Part shown: positions 12,828 through 23,700 of the stretch, in pieces
Layout: each line of letters begins with the position of its first letter
How positions within the stretch are numbered: position 1 is the stretch's first letter
Source of the DNA: Onchocerca volvulus
Lineage: Eukaryota > Nematoda > Chromadorea > Rhabditida > Onchocercidae
Length of the DNA: 64,000 bases
Assembly (NCBI GenBank): GCA_000499405.2
Contig: HG738138.1
Coordinates: forward strand, 14,075,208-14,139,207
Direction of reading: 5' to 3'
Position numbers and translations under genes: made by a program
The notes under the pieces: generated by a model
Database searches by the model: none
What the model was told of the DNA's origin: nothing
The model's input: the letters and a program-made list of their open reading frames with translations, nothing else

Positions 12828-15110
12828 TTTGCTTTCCTACAATAAGTTTGTTTTCCTTAGCTGACAGAAGTGCAATTTACTATAATTGACATCTTGAAGA
12901 TTCAAAAATGTTCGCTATTTTGAATAACAGAGATTTCTTCGATGTTCCAATTTGCCTATTTCTCCTTAAGGGTTTATTAAAATGGTGATCCAGCTGTTTG
13001 ATAAAGGTGCTACTGTCAATAAAACCGAAAAGAAAAAAAATATTTTGCAACAGGAGAGAACAGCAATACTTTAACAAGAGGCTTATTCCAAATCTCGAAA
13101 AGGACTGAAAGCAATGTTCACAGTACTGTCAAGTTTACCATTTACGGATATAAACAGGAGCTATTTTTAGGAGCCACCCGGAACAGGCAAGGTACCGCCT
13201 CATACGACATGGGAGTCACGACCGAATAGCCTGACCTTTGGTGGAACTGGTTATTGGCAGGAGTTAAAGGCAGCGTTTTCCTCACTTACTGATGGGTAAT
13301 TTGCCAACGGCACCAAGAGCAATAAGGAGAATACTTGTTTTTTCATCGGAAAGGACCGCTCCAGAACAAACAACGCGAGTCAAAGAAGAGAGAAGCGGGA
13401 CATAAAGGAAGCAGAAAATATGAATCGAGCTGTTTTTCAAGCTCACAAAGTTACGAAATCGATATACCTCTATCTGCTACCAGAGCAGCACGAGTAACTA
13501 CAATTGATAAAACCATAATCTAGTCCACCTGGATTCACAGCATCTGGGTATAAATAGTTAATGAATTAAGTTGTGAGGAGGTAAAAGAAACTGAATGGAT
13601 TTGTGAGCCTAAATTCAAGCTTTCACGGTATTCTGGGCGAGATGTTGCCATACCTGCTGATCGGAATTTACAACAGACCAATAACTTGCTACTAAAACAT
13701 GACTAAACAATACTCAGACTGGAATATTCTAGGATCCAAACACTGGGTCATTGACAGCATAATAACTAAATCACAAAGGTCGGAAGCATTACATACAAAT
13801 GAAATTCGGTGTTACAATTTACTACACATTTCTAACAAATTGAAACAATCCTATAGAGGCAAACTTTATTAACGGTTAAATTTTTTTCGGTCTTGGAACA
13901 TGCTATACGCACGAAGAAAAAAAAAAATACACTCTTCGAACTATTGTACAAATAAATAAGTCCAAATAAGATCTGGAGATCACATCTACAAATGAAGAGA
14001 TCAGATCCACAAGGATTAAGGACAAGTTAAAGAAGACTGAAATGGAATGGGAAAAATATGCAGCAGGCAGTAGCCGAATCAGTAAATAAAACATTTAAAG
14101 AATTTTACTCAAACCCCAACAAACGGAGGCAGGCGATACCATACATAATCTGAGATGGATTAAAATATAGATCAAAGTGAGCGTGATACAAACCGAGAGA
14201 TTCAGACATAAACGCGGCGACAATAAAGTTGCGAACATAGTCCACACTGAAGGAAGGACCAAAAAGACGAGGTTGATGATAATGGCGCTTATGTCAAGCT
14301 ATTTTCAAGCATATACAATGTATCTAGCCGATATGGCACCTCTAAATTCATCAATCTCTATCGATCAAAGAGTTATTTGATATAAACAAAGTGATATATC
14401 CACAGTACATGTCAATAGACGCAAAAAACTTTGACCGTCAAATACCACTTTGCTTTATCAAAGACATTTTAAGAACATATTTGAAGTGAATTGCACAAAA
14501 GTGAATTAGAACATATAAGTCATTTGAAGGTTGAACTATTCGGCAAAACAACAAGGTACCGCAACGGGCATTCTATGAGAATGCAGGGTGATCAATGTTA
14601 TAGAGCCTTACAAGTGTCGGAAATCCGAAATTATTTTGCAAAAAAAATGAATTTTCATATGCAATCAATCTCGTGCATTTTCAGTAAACTATCTAATACC
14701 GACAAAGGCTTGCACATTTTTTGTGTAAATCATCTGGCGCTGACAAGGCCTATGCATCCTTGTGTAAATTATCTCGCTCCAAAAGCTTGTTTATCTCTAT
14801 AAACTATCCAGCGCCGACAAAGACTTGCGCATTTTTTTATATCCTTAATGTAAACTGTCTAGCGCCGGTGATCGTATCCCCGATGACTGTATAAATATCC
14901 ACCAATTTCATCTTTTATCATTGTTACATGCTTCGCTTTAGATCGACCAGCTTTACGAAATTTTTTTTTGCTTCACACCAATATCTCCGTCAAACCCCCT
15001 TTTACATTTCATTTTATTTTACATTGATCGCGCTCTAATATTATTATTCTGTTTAATAAAGTATTTATTTTACTTCTTTTTACATTCGTGTCTAATTGAC
15101 TACAAAAAAA
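12828..15110 (+). mobile_element. Decayed retroelement-like insertion ending in an LTR-like segment (left arm copy)
   Basis: This stretch is noticeably richer in GC than its surroundings and reads like old coding sequence with several stops. Examples are broken plus-strand frames between 13,150 and 14,500. The diverged relative of this arm at 43.8 kb lacks the segment: it joins the common sequence where the arm reads GCAAAATTTTGTCC near 15,408. It therefore looks inserted. Its 3' part resembles an LTR: a minisatellite at 14,685-14,875, then TATAAATATCC near 14,890, then AATAAAGTATTT near 15,056 and a CTAC end near 15,106. No protein domain could be named with confidence, so the class (LTR or LINE) is open. 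Confidence 0.4.
14685..14875 (+). repeat. Imperfect minisatellite, 35-51 bp units (left arm)
   Basis: About four and a half copies start at 14,685, 14,726, 14,765, 14,800 and 14,851. Each begins TAAA(C/T)(T/C)ATCT and continues with a variant of AGCGCCGACAAAGGCTTGCGCATTTTTT. They lie just upstream of a TATA-like box, as repeats in a retroelement U3 region often do. Confidence 0.75.
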
Positions 15111-16154
15111 CTTCCCTCAAATCATTTCTAAGAAATCTCCACGAAGTCCATACAGCAAGCGAGTTTCTGCATCGCTGGATAAACATCTTTTGCAAATGCA
15201 AATATTTAGTAAAAGGCAATGTGCTACTATACAATTCACGAGACATAAACACCACTACAAGTAATTAAAGTCTTGACAAAGTTCGGGCCAATCTATGATG
15301 CTGAACGAATAAAAGCCGCAATTTAGGGGTATTTTTACGACGGGCATTTGGGAGCAGTACACAACTATCATAAGTACTGGTTGAGCATTGGAACTGCTTA
15401 AAGTGCATGCAAAATTTTGTCCATTAAGCTCAGTTTTCACTGTAAAGTGGAAAAGAAAATTAATAATAATTCAAAAAATTTTATTATTGTCATTCAGACC
15501 AAGCAGAACTATCTTCCCGAAATTTCACTGGACAGAGAGAATTTTAAAATAATTTGATGGTATGTCGAGCTGGAATTTCACTGCATTCAATTAACTTCAG
15601 ATAAATTAACCAAATCATAATCTTCCTAACTACTACTATTAACCTACTAACTTTACAGTAATTTGAGCTTGAAGAGCAATTATAGGCAGATGGTAAATGA
15701 AGAAAAGAGCAAAAATTGATTAGCCGAAGAATCAAATCCATCCAATGCTTATTTTACATCTTAAGTATGTGATAATATGCCGAAAGAGATATGAAATGTT
15801 TAGAGGAAAATGATGACTAAAAATGCCATCTGACAACTTCTGAATATGGTACGAATGGTATATATTGAAATGTCAGTCTGATCCTCAGTCCTTCAGCAAT
15901 GAATTGCATATTCAAGGACTGCCAGTTTTATGCACATTTATTTTCCAACTTTTTAGGATCGCAATGAATTATTTCTTCAAAATTAAGTCAATAATATTCA
16001 CTTCATTTCATTTTATAACGCAAGAAGATTTCTTTTCAATATATAGAAATAATTTCAGATAATATTCAGTTTTTTAAATATTTTATTCTTCTAGGAAAGA
16101 ATTTGTTGTGAAGTGTCTTCTTGCAGACATTTAATATCAGCTCTTCTGTTCCCT

Positions 16155-16268
16155 CAGAGCAGAAGATAACATCTTAAAATCATGATTGGAATGGAGGATT
16201 TTTAAGACTTTTAAGTCCTCCATTCCAATCATGATTTTAAGATATTATCTTATTATCTTCTGTTCCGA
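16155..16268. repeat. Long hairpin, stem about 45 bp (left arm)
   Basis: AGAAGATAACATCTTAAAATCATGATTGGAATGGAGGA is followed after about a dozen bases by its near-perfect reverse complement, ending near 16,266 (with one extra TTATC step in the second half). The diverged relative near 44,640 has only one half-site (CTGCATTCCATTGATAG), so the inverted second half was probably acquired in the lineage leading to the arms. Confidence 0.85.
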
Positions 16269-17535
16269 AGAAATAATATTTCAAGAGTTACTCTTATCCC
16301 GAAGAAATCTGACTGATATAGTGCTTGGTATTGAAAGTTATAATTATAAAGAATGTTTCACAATTTAATCAACATGTTTAAATCATAAAATAGTTAAATT
16401 ATGGAGTACCGACAGCTAAAATAATTCAAGCAATAATTAAGCAAATACTAATAACAATAAACAAAAGAGGGCGATATTTATCAATGAATAATCATATAAG
16501 AACAAAAGAATCACAAATACTGAATATTTTCGGTTTAATTAATTCCTAAAAATATCATTGGGTCATTTTTTTGTGGAAAAAACTATTTCGATACTAAAAT
16601 GACGATAGAAGCTAATATGTAAAAACAACGCCGCTTTTCTTGTGTCTGCGAATTCCTGTTGAAGGGTTGCTTGGAACTAATTCCAAGCAGTCAGATTACT
16701 GAATCTCAACATGTATGATCCGTCAGAATGCTGTCCTTCATTTTTTTTCATCAAACCGCAAACAACTGCATCACTTTCAACATATCACATAATGAAGATA
16801 TAAAATCAGATACTGGATGGATTTTATTCTTCGATTGATCAACTTTGCTCTATTCCTCGTGTCGTCTACTGCTGATTTCATCAATAAAATCGAGCAATGA
16901 AGCAAAAAAGCAAAAATTTTTTTAATAATTAAGAATTCAGGTATATATTTTTTTAGTAATTAAAAATTCAGATATAGAGATGTCAATTCAGTTATTAAAA
17001 TATCAGTAAGGTTTCAAGAATTAGCCAACATAACAATATTTAATATCATTCTGCTTTGCACATGATGTAACACTGATATTGGGTACTATACTCTTTAATT
17101 TTTCATTACTTTATAAATTTTTATAGAAATTGTAAAATATAGAAATTCATCATTTGTCGCTATCAAATCACGAATAAGAGAGACTATATTTTCGTTTTCC
17201 TTTTGAAGAAAAATGCGTTGACAATCTGAAAAAGCTTTGATGATAGAATTAACGGCAAGAAATGACTGACAAGTATTCTTAAATAATGGTAATAAATAAA
17301 ACTAAGTTTAACATTGGAATTGAAAGTTTGATAACTTGGTACTAGAAATCGAAATGAATTTCACAACGTTTAGGCATATTTTTACATTTATTTTGCTTGA
17401 TTATTTATCTTTTTGTGCACAAATTGAATGATAATTGAAAGATTAATATTTATAGAAATGACTAGTCAAAATTCGGTGAGGAATCGACATATTATATTTA
17501 AATTTGATAGCAGTTCTGTCAGAAGTTTATCACAG

Positions 17536-17697
17536 AGTAAGAATAGTGAATTACCAGAGTTTTTTGCTCTATACGGATATAACACACAAGAACTAAGATA
17601 TGGAGAGAATCCTCATCAAAAAGCTGCATTTTATAGCAATCAGTTTACAAAATGTCCGCTAGAAAAAATACATGGTAAAGAGTTTCTGTATACGGTA
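17536..17697 (+). pseudogene. purH: PurH (AICAR transformylase) fragment of bacterial type (left arm)
   Basis: The reading frame at 17,428-17,718 contains ELRYGENPHQKAAFY, then PLEKIHGKE. This is the conserved block at the start of the AICAR transformylase domain of the bifunctional purine enzyme PurH/ATIC, which makes and cyclises FAICAR to IMP. The GENPHQKAAFY form is bacterial; animal ATIC typically has GMNPHQ. About 50 residues out of a usual 500 are present. The similarity stops abruptly after HGKE, where PurH continues LSYNN, and the frame ends shortly after. There is no rest of the gene, so it is a dead fragment. Filarial nematodes are thought to lack de novo purine synthesis while Wolbachia has it, so a nuclear insertion of endosymbiont DNA is the likely origin. 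Confidence 0.75.
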
Positions 17698-17759
17698 ACC
17701 ATTTGGCAATGTTGCTGAAAGCAGTGGTTCTTCCTCACTCAGTTTTTGTTATTTTCATC

Positions 17760-17760
17760 N
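17760..17760. other. Single ambiguous base N
   Basis: The only N in the window. In the right arm the corresponding position (reverse complement near 38,257-38,260) reads TCAG, so the N replaces four bases. It marks an unresolved join or consensus conflict inside the otherwise identical arm. Confidence 0.95.
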
Positions 17761-17919
17761 TATAGTGAGATATATTAAGCAAATATATCTTTCAAGTTGA
17801 TATTCTGTAAGTGTGTAACACTTTGACAATTAAAATGTTTATAGATAGCCATACGAAACGGAAAAAATACGCATAATTTAATTAATAAAATGAAAGTGTT
17901 TGGGACAGAAAAATATCGG

Positions 17920-18273
17920 TTATTTCTTCTTGCCTAATATAGCGCCAGCGAACGATCCACCTGCATTAAATGTTGGGTAACTGAAATGATGATAAATGTT
18001 ATCAACCTTTATCATATCATTTTTTCATTGATTGAATGAAATTATCTACCAACATTTGTCTCTCGTCTGTCACTGCAAAACGTTAAACGTCCTCGTAAAT
18101 GAAGCGTAGTCTAAGACATTTTTTTCAGAATTAATCTTTTATAAATTAATAAAAAGTAAAATTTACTCTCCAGTTCCAGAATTCGGTGGACCATAATATA
18201 AATATCCCCAATTAAACGATTCTACACTTGCGATAACTAGTAAGACAATCAATAACACCAATATTTTCTTCAT
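17920..18273 (-). CDS. Small secreted peptide, copy 1 (left arm), 2 exons, 55 residues
   Basis: Exon 1 is 18,167-18,273 and exon 2 is 17,920-17,980, joined by a phase-2 GT-AG intron (GGAGA/GTAAAT ... TTTCAG/TTACCC). The product starts MKKILVLLIVLLVIASVES, a clear signal peptide. A mature region rich in aromatic residues, Gly and Pro follows (FNWGYLYYGPPNSG), and the C-terminus is FAGAILGKKK. A likely spliced-leader or 5' acceptor (TTTTTTAAG) lies about 15 bases before the ATG. I do not recognise the family. The composition is loosely like short Gly/Tyr-rich nematode defence or neuropeptide-like peptides, but there is no dibasic processing pattern. The identical gene is in the right arm on the plus strand, and relatives occur at 28.2 and 34.0 kb. 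Confidence 0.8.
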
Positions 18274-19218
18274 GCTTTCTATCAAATCTGATGATTACCT
18301 TAAAAAATATTAATAATGAGGCCCAAAAGAGAAAATCTGCATTATCTTATAAAAGATAGTGCTGAATAGAGCATCGATAGTGGTTTTAAAATTTTTTGAG
18401 CACTGAAATAATACTAAACGACAGATTTAAAAGAAATAATATCCTCATTTGACTGTAAAATCACTGATGACTCTTTTCAAATATTAAAAAGATGAGAAAT
18501 TTGAATACATTTCCTTGTCTGACAAGGAAGCATTAGTCATATATTGTGAAGTATTTGACAAGTGACATGCCAGCCTTATTTTCAATATTTTGAGTTGAAA
18601 AACTTCATAAATGTTGTATCTAATGCAATGAAATATTTTAGTAAAAGTTGTAATTAAATTAACTTCTTGCTAATACTATTAATTTAGACGAGGCTTGCAG
18701 CAGAATTGTAATTAAGTAAAATGGAAGATTTGGATATAATGTCCATACAATAATAAAAAGAAATTATAAGAAGTTTTATAAATTGTGACATTAATTATAT
18801 GTTTCCACTTTCTTCATCGAATCTTTTTGAGTCTTTCAGTGAATTAGAATTTAAAGAATCCTAAACGTTTACAGTAATTTAGAAATTGAGAAAAAAGGAA
18901 AATGATTTCCTTTTTTTTTTTTTTTAAACTTTTGCCTCAGCACGTGGGAAATTACGTTTTTTCAACTTTTGCGATAGAAATAATTCTGTAAAAAAGTTTG
19001 CCGGTGTGAAAGAAAAAAAAAAGAGAAAAACTGGAAACATTCAGAGTTTCTTGTTAGGATTCTGAATGCTTTCAGTTTTTGAATGGATGGAAAGAAGACA
19101 TTCTCGAATTTCGACTTCTGTATCTTATGAAAGCCGTCCACTTCATCCAATCTTTTATACCAATCGCCGACTTTATTTCTGACGAAGAGAAAGGGTGGAA
19201 TACAGTAGGCCAATCAGT

Positions 19219-19342
19219 ATTTTTTTCGTAGTAATATTTCGAAATATTGTCCTTTTTTTAATCTTTTTTCCGTGCATGTTTCATCGCATATATGGAAAAA
19301 GGATTAGAAAAAGGACGACATTTTGAAATATTACTACGAAAA
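19219..19342. mobile_element. MITE-like hairpin element, about 125 bp (left arm)
   Basis: TTTTCGTAGTAATATTTCGAAATATTGTCC...TTTTTTCC is followed after a 20-base loop (GTGCATGTTTCATCGCATAT) by its imperfect reverse complement ending ATTACTACGAAAA. The stem is about 50 bp. No coding capacity. The same hairpin is present in the right arm at about 36,675-36,800. Confidence 0.8.
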
Positions 19343-19735
19343 TGTGAAAAATTTCTAAAAATTAAGGAAGTAATTTTTCATTTTTTTCTTATTTCTCAAA
19401 AAATATCATTTTATGAGAAATAAACAAGTTTTTTTTGTATATTTAATCAACCATTGAAAAAGAGAGGAAAATGCAACAGACTAAGTATAAATTGTACTCT
19501 AAAAATGAGTCGCACGATAAAAGTGACTCGAAAAATGCACGCAAAATTTATTACAAATCATGCAATTTTTTTTTTCATCAATTAAAAAAGGAAAACTTTT
19601 TTAGTTTTTAGAAATTTCACATGTTCAGAATCTTTCTTAATTTTCAAAAACTTCACATTTACTTAGCAATAAATTTTTTTTTAAAAATCTTTTCTTCAAG
19701 CGTGCTTCAGTATGACGAAACGAAATTGAGCTCAG

Positions 19736-20795
19736 CCCTATTTTCTTGGTCCTTGTTCTATCTAGACGAGAATTTTTTGAAAACTTGGCTAGGCCTGACA
19801 GACACGAGCTGCATTCCCTGCATTACTTTTGTGACATGCTGCGAAGAATACGGTTTATACTTACCTTGTTTGCATTATTTTGTATTTTTTTCGTTAGTTG
19901 GCTGAATACATAGAAAAATTGATTCAGTTCATATAAAATGATATTGTTTGACAAATAAAAAAGAAGAAAATGGAAAGCCATTTTTAATATTTTTAGGAAA
20001 TTCATCTTTTCATAAGTTTTCAAATTATTATTCTTCTTTCACTCTTTATTTAGAGTCCACCGGAATATACTGTATCGTTATCAAATTAAATGCAGAACCT
20101 GCATTAAATTTAGAATAACTATTTGTCGAATAACGACCAAAGTTATTTGCTTTCTAGAAAAAAAAAAAAAAAAGAAAAAAAAAACTGGTGATATTGATTT
20201 TCATCTTTTCAGCAAGTTTTCTATTTTCAAGTTTCGCCTTCTTGAATTTAGCGCAACAAAATCAATTTATTCTCTTCAAGAGAAAGAAATTATGGAGCAA
20301 TGAATGACAGTATGGTCATTTTACAAATAGAAGGACAAAATGGTAGAAAAATTAAAAGGAATTTTGAGAAGGAAATAAAAATAATCCGTGACACAGTTTT
20401 TAGTACCAATTTTGATTTTATTGCAAATATATCACAAAAAATCACGATCTCTTCTTTTCAGATGAGCATAACAGCAATTAAAGTGATAACTCTAATCTCT
20501 CGTACAGATATCGCTTAGAGATGCTTCAACGATGGGAAATGTAATAACAGAATATATTATCAATTATCAGTATAGCGGACTTTAGTAGTCAACCGTAGTT
20601 CTGAAAAAAATAAAGCTCAAAATAATGATTAATTACAATAATACCATTGGTAGAAGGCTATTAATATCAGAATTTGGATCAACTAAATGATTTCTGTTAC
20701 AATAAAATTCATCAAAACACAGAACAGTGCTTTAATGTTATGAGCAAATAAAATATTCATTCTGCAATACAGTGTTATTTTGTGCTTATCTATTT
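19736..20795. other. Intergenic sequence with a dispersed repeat copy
   Basis: Immediately inside the left arm. The piece at 19,880-19,975 resembles the repeat found at 19,370-19,560. The piece at 20,160-20,335 resembles 22,000-22,245 inside the MCMBP gene (shared poly-A start, then TTTTCAGCAAGTTTTCT and GAGAAAGAAATTATGGAGCAATGAATGACAGT-type sequence). No gene recognised. Confidence 0.5.
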
Positions 20796-23700
20796 TTACC
20801 TCCAAAAATGGTCCAGAGAATAATCTTCCCCTAGAGATGGTAGTTTATTTAAAACTATTTCACAAAATATTAACGTACCATTCTCAAGCTCTAGAGCTTT
20901 TGTCCAACAATCCTCATCAACGGTTTTTTTGCCTTTCAGTGATGTTAACAATCTGGAACAGGATAAAATGATCAAAGTTGCAAAGTATTTGCCTTCAAAC
21001 ACTGATAACTTCGCATCCTAATACAGTAAAATATGTACAGAAAATTTTCGCTACTAGCACACTAAAAGTTTATAAATTACATATATGAGAAAATAACAAC
21101 TTAGAAATGATTAGCTGTCGGTGTAATCTGGCTGAGTTATCATTCGCATTCCTATATATGCGCTGCATTGTCAAAAAGCTTTCAACTGCCATCTGAAATT
21201 TCAGACATTGCAGGATATTTTTTATTTTATTCGAATTCTTTTCAGATTCCTCAATTTATTTCTTTTAACAAGTCTAAAATTAAAACACTTACTTCTTCTA
21301 CAGTTTTACAAATACTGATGTTACAAAAACTTTTGGGACAAGATAAAAGTGCATGACGACAAAGATTAAGCTCATTTCCATGCTCCATAGCATACTGTCG
21401 GACAAAGTTCATATCTTTTCGGCACGAATTAGGTACAATCATTGCAAAATCATCCTAGGAACAAATAAATAAAAAAACAAATGTAAAATTATATAATTAA
21501 AGTTGAAAAAAAAAAAAAAAAACAGGAACAAGAATGTTTAGAACTGAAACAATGAAAAAAAATTTCAATCGTTAATAATTTGACAGCATCAATTTCAGTA
21601 GTCTAATCGATGATCGTCGTCATGACGTTGATCAAATAGAGGGTACTTTTGTTTATTCAATGATTTGTAGTCAACGATTTCTATTTTGGTTTTGAATCCA
21701 GATTCAATAAATCAATGAAATGAAAAGAATGCCTGGCCAAAGATACATTTTTCTCCGCTCAAAACAAGTACGTTTCCGTTTGATTCGATTTCCACCGTAT
21801 GATATGGATAAATGAAAAGCATCTTTCGAGTAGACAAGAAGTTTTTGATCAAATGATAGTTCTGGCGTTCTACAAAGAATAAAGAGACGAAAACTGTAAA
21901 TCTACATAATGTGTCCTTTATATTAACATATTATTCAGGATTTAAAAGTTCATAATCTCAAAGCTGAATAACAAACAATTCGATATTCATTCAACACACA
22001 TACAAAAAAAAAAAAAAAGAAAACTAATTTATAATTTAATATAATTCATGCAACCAGGAAAAATATTGTTAATGCTGATTTTTGTCTCTTCAACAAATTT
22101 TCTGTTTTCTCTTTCAACTGACTTTAATTTGGCACAACAGTTATTTTTTTTTCTTTAATTTCTTCAATTTAGTTAATCTAAGCCTTTCGAGAGAAGGAAT
22201 TTATGAAGGAACGAGCGACAGTATCGTCATTTTATAAAATTTACTGTAAATTCAACCTTCAACAAGATAAAAAAATGTTAATTGTATCCTTACTTAATTT
22301 CCCACCAGAAAAAATGAATAAAGGCATATCTAATCTATACAATTTAAATGTGTAACTAATAAACAAAATTTAAGTGGTTGAAACAAATATAAATTTCAAG
22401 TAAATATACATAAATTTCAAAAGTACCTTTTTTAGTGAGTAATAAGCTTTCAGACGATATTTTAGTTTCATCGATAATAATTAAAGTATTGTGGGATACC
22501 TGCAGCAAACCTTGTTCGAAAGCGCTCTCAGTTCTTTCATATGATGCCCACGATTTTTCCATTGATGCTTGCGTGACTTCGATGACATGAATCTATAATT
22601 TCTTCCTGAATGTTTTTTGGAATTTTCCATATCGATTTTGAATTTACAAGAAGAGATAATGGCAATTCCTTGATACTGTCACAAATATTTTTATCTTTGC
22701 AAAACAGAAGTTGTGAAGTTTCTCAATTATGTCACTGCTTGAAGAGAAATGGTATGGATAAGATTTTAAGTTTTTTGCATTTCATTATTTTGTAGTATCA
22801 CTTCAAGTAGTAATGAAATAACACTTCTATGATACATCTATATTAACAGTTGGGCTTCAGCAGACAGCTAAAATTGAACAATTGAAACAAATACATGTAA
22901 GTATTTCCCGCTCCTAGAAGTGCTTCTATAATATAAAATGTGAAGAAGCTAAACATACTTTTGGCATGAAAAGTTTGATCATTTCAATTACCAATTTGCT
23001 GTCATATACCTTTTTTATCGTATACGGGAATGTATATTCTACTGATTTCGGCGGTTGCAAATGTCTGAAATCAAGCTAAAATAATACATATTTTACGCTT
23101 CATGCAGTAACTATTCCTCATCAAGTCAAAAAGAACTAAAGAGAGTAACTTACTGGAAAATGAACAACTGACATGCTAGAGATAGCGCAATAACTTTACT
23201 CTCGAAGAATTGCTCAAAAGCATAAATCAATGAGTCGAAACCTTGCATGTTTGTATAATTTCGTACCTGAAATACTCAGATGTACTTATAAGCATTACTA
23301 TAAGAACTTGAGAAATTGGTGAGACGAAAACAGAAAGATTAAATTAAAGTATACAGAAATAAAAGAAACAGACATAAATAACTTTATTTAAGATTTCTTT
23401 TATGAACAGTATATTGTAACAGTGGATTCAAACAATATTTTAATTTTTCGCTGTTAAACGTTGACGGAAAAATGATTAAAACCAGACGTATCTTAGTGAG
23501 TTTATTGTAATTAGAAAATTGAAATTTAAAAAAATTCTTAACTCTGGATGAAGTGATGATACAATATCGTGGTGCTCTACTAATTCGTAGTAAATAACAT
23601 GCAATGACACCATGCTCAATAGATTTTTTATGTTTGAACCATTATCATCCTCCCTGAAAAAAGACTTCAGGATTTTTTTAAAAAACTACGATAAAAGTCG

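Larger units (their letters stand above)
12828..19735 (+). repeat. Left arm of a 6.9 kb inverted duplication
   Basis: This arm is the reverse complement of 36,285-43,192. Paired coordinates sum to 56,020 from the outer edge to 17,759 and to 56,017 further in. The 3-base shift is fully explained by a single N at 17,760 that stands in for four bases (TCAG, read in left-arm orientation) in the other arm. Only one substitution was noticed (near 13,210); small differences appear near the inner edge at about 19,700. From the outside inward the arm holds a GC-richer decayed element (12.83-15.4 kb), unidentified AT-rich DNA, a 45 bp-stem hairpin (16.16-16.26 kb), a PurH fragment (17.5 kb), a secreted-peptide gene (17.92-18.27 kb) and a MITE-like hairpin (19.22-19.34 kb). 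Confidence 0.95.

Noticed and set aside
12880..13077. 65-residue frame at the arm edge
   Set aside because: No homology, wrong context, and it overlaps the decayed element.
14177..14400. Possible reverse transcriptase remnant (MSIDAKNFDRQIP-like translation near 14,412)
   Set aside because: Superficially like an RT palm motif, but the spacing and the surrounding conserved blocks are missing, so no domain is claimed.
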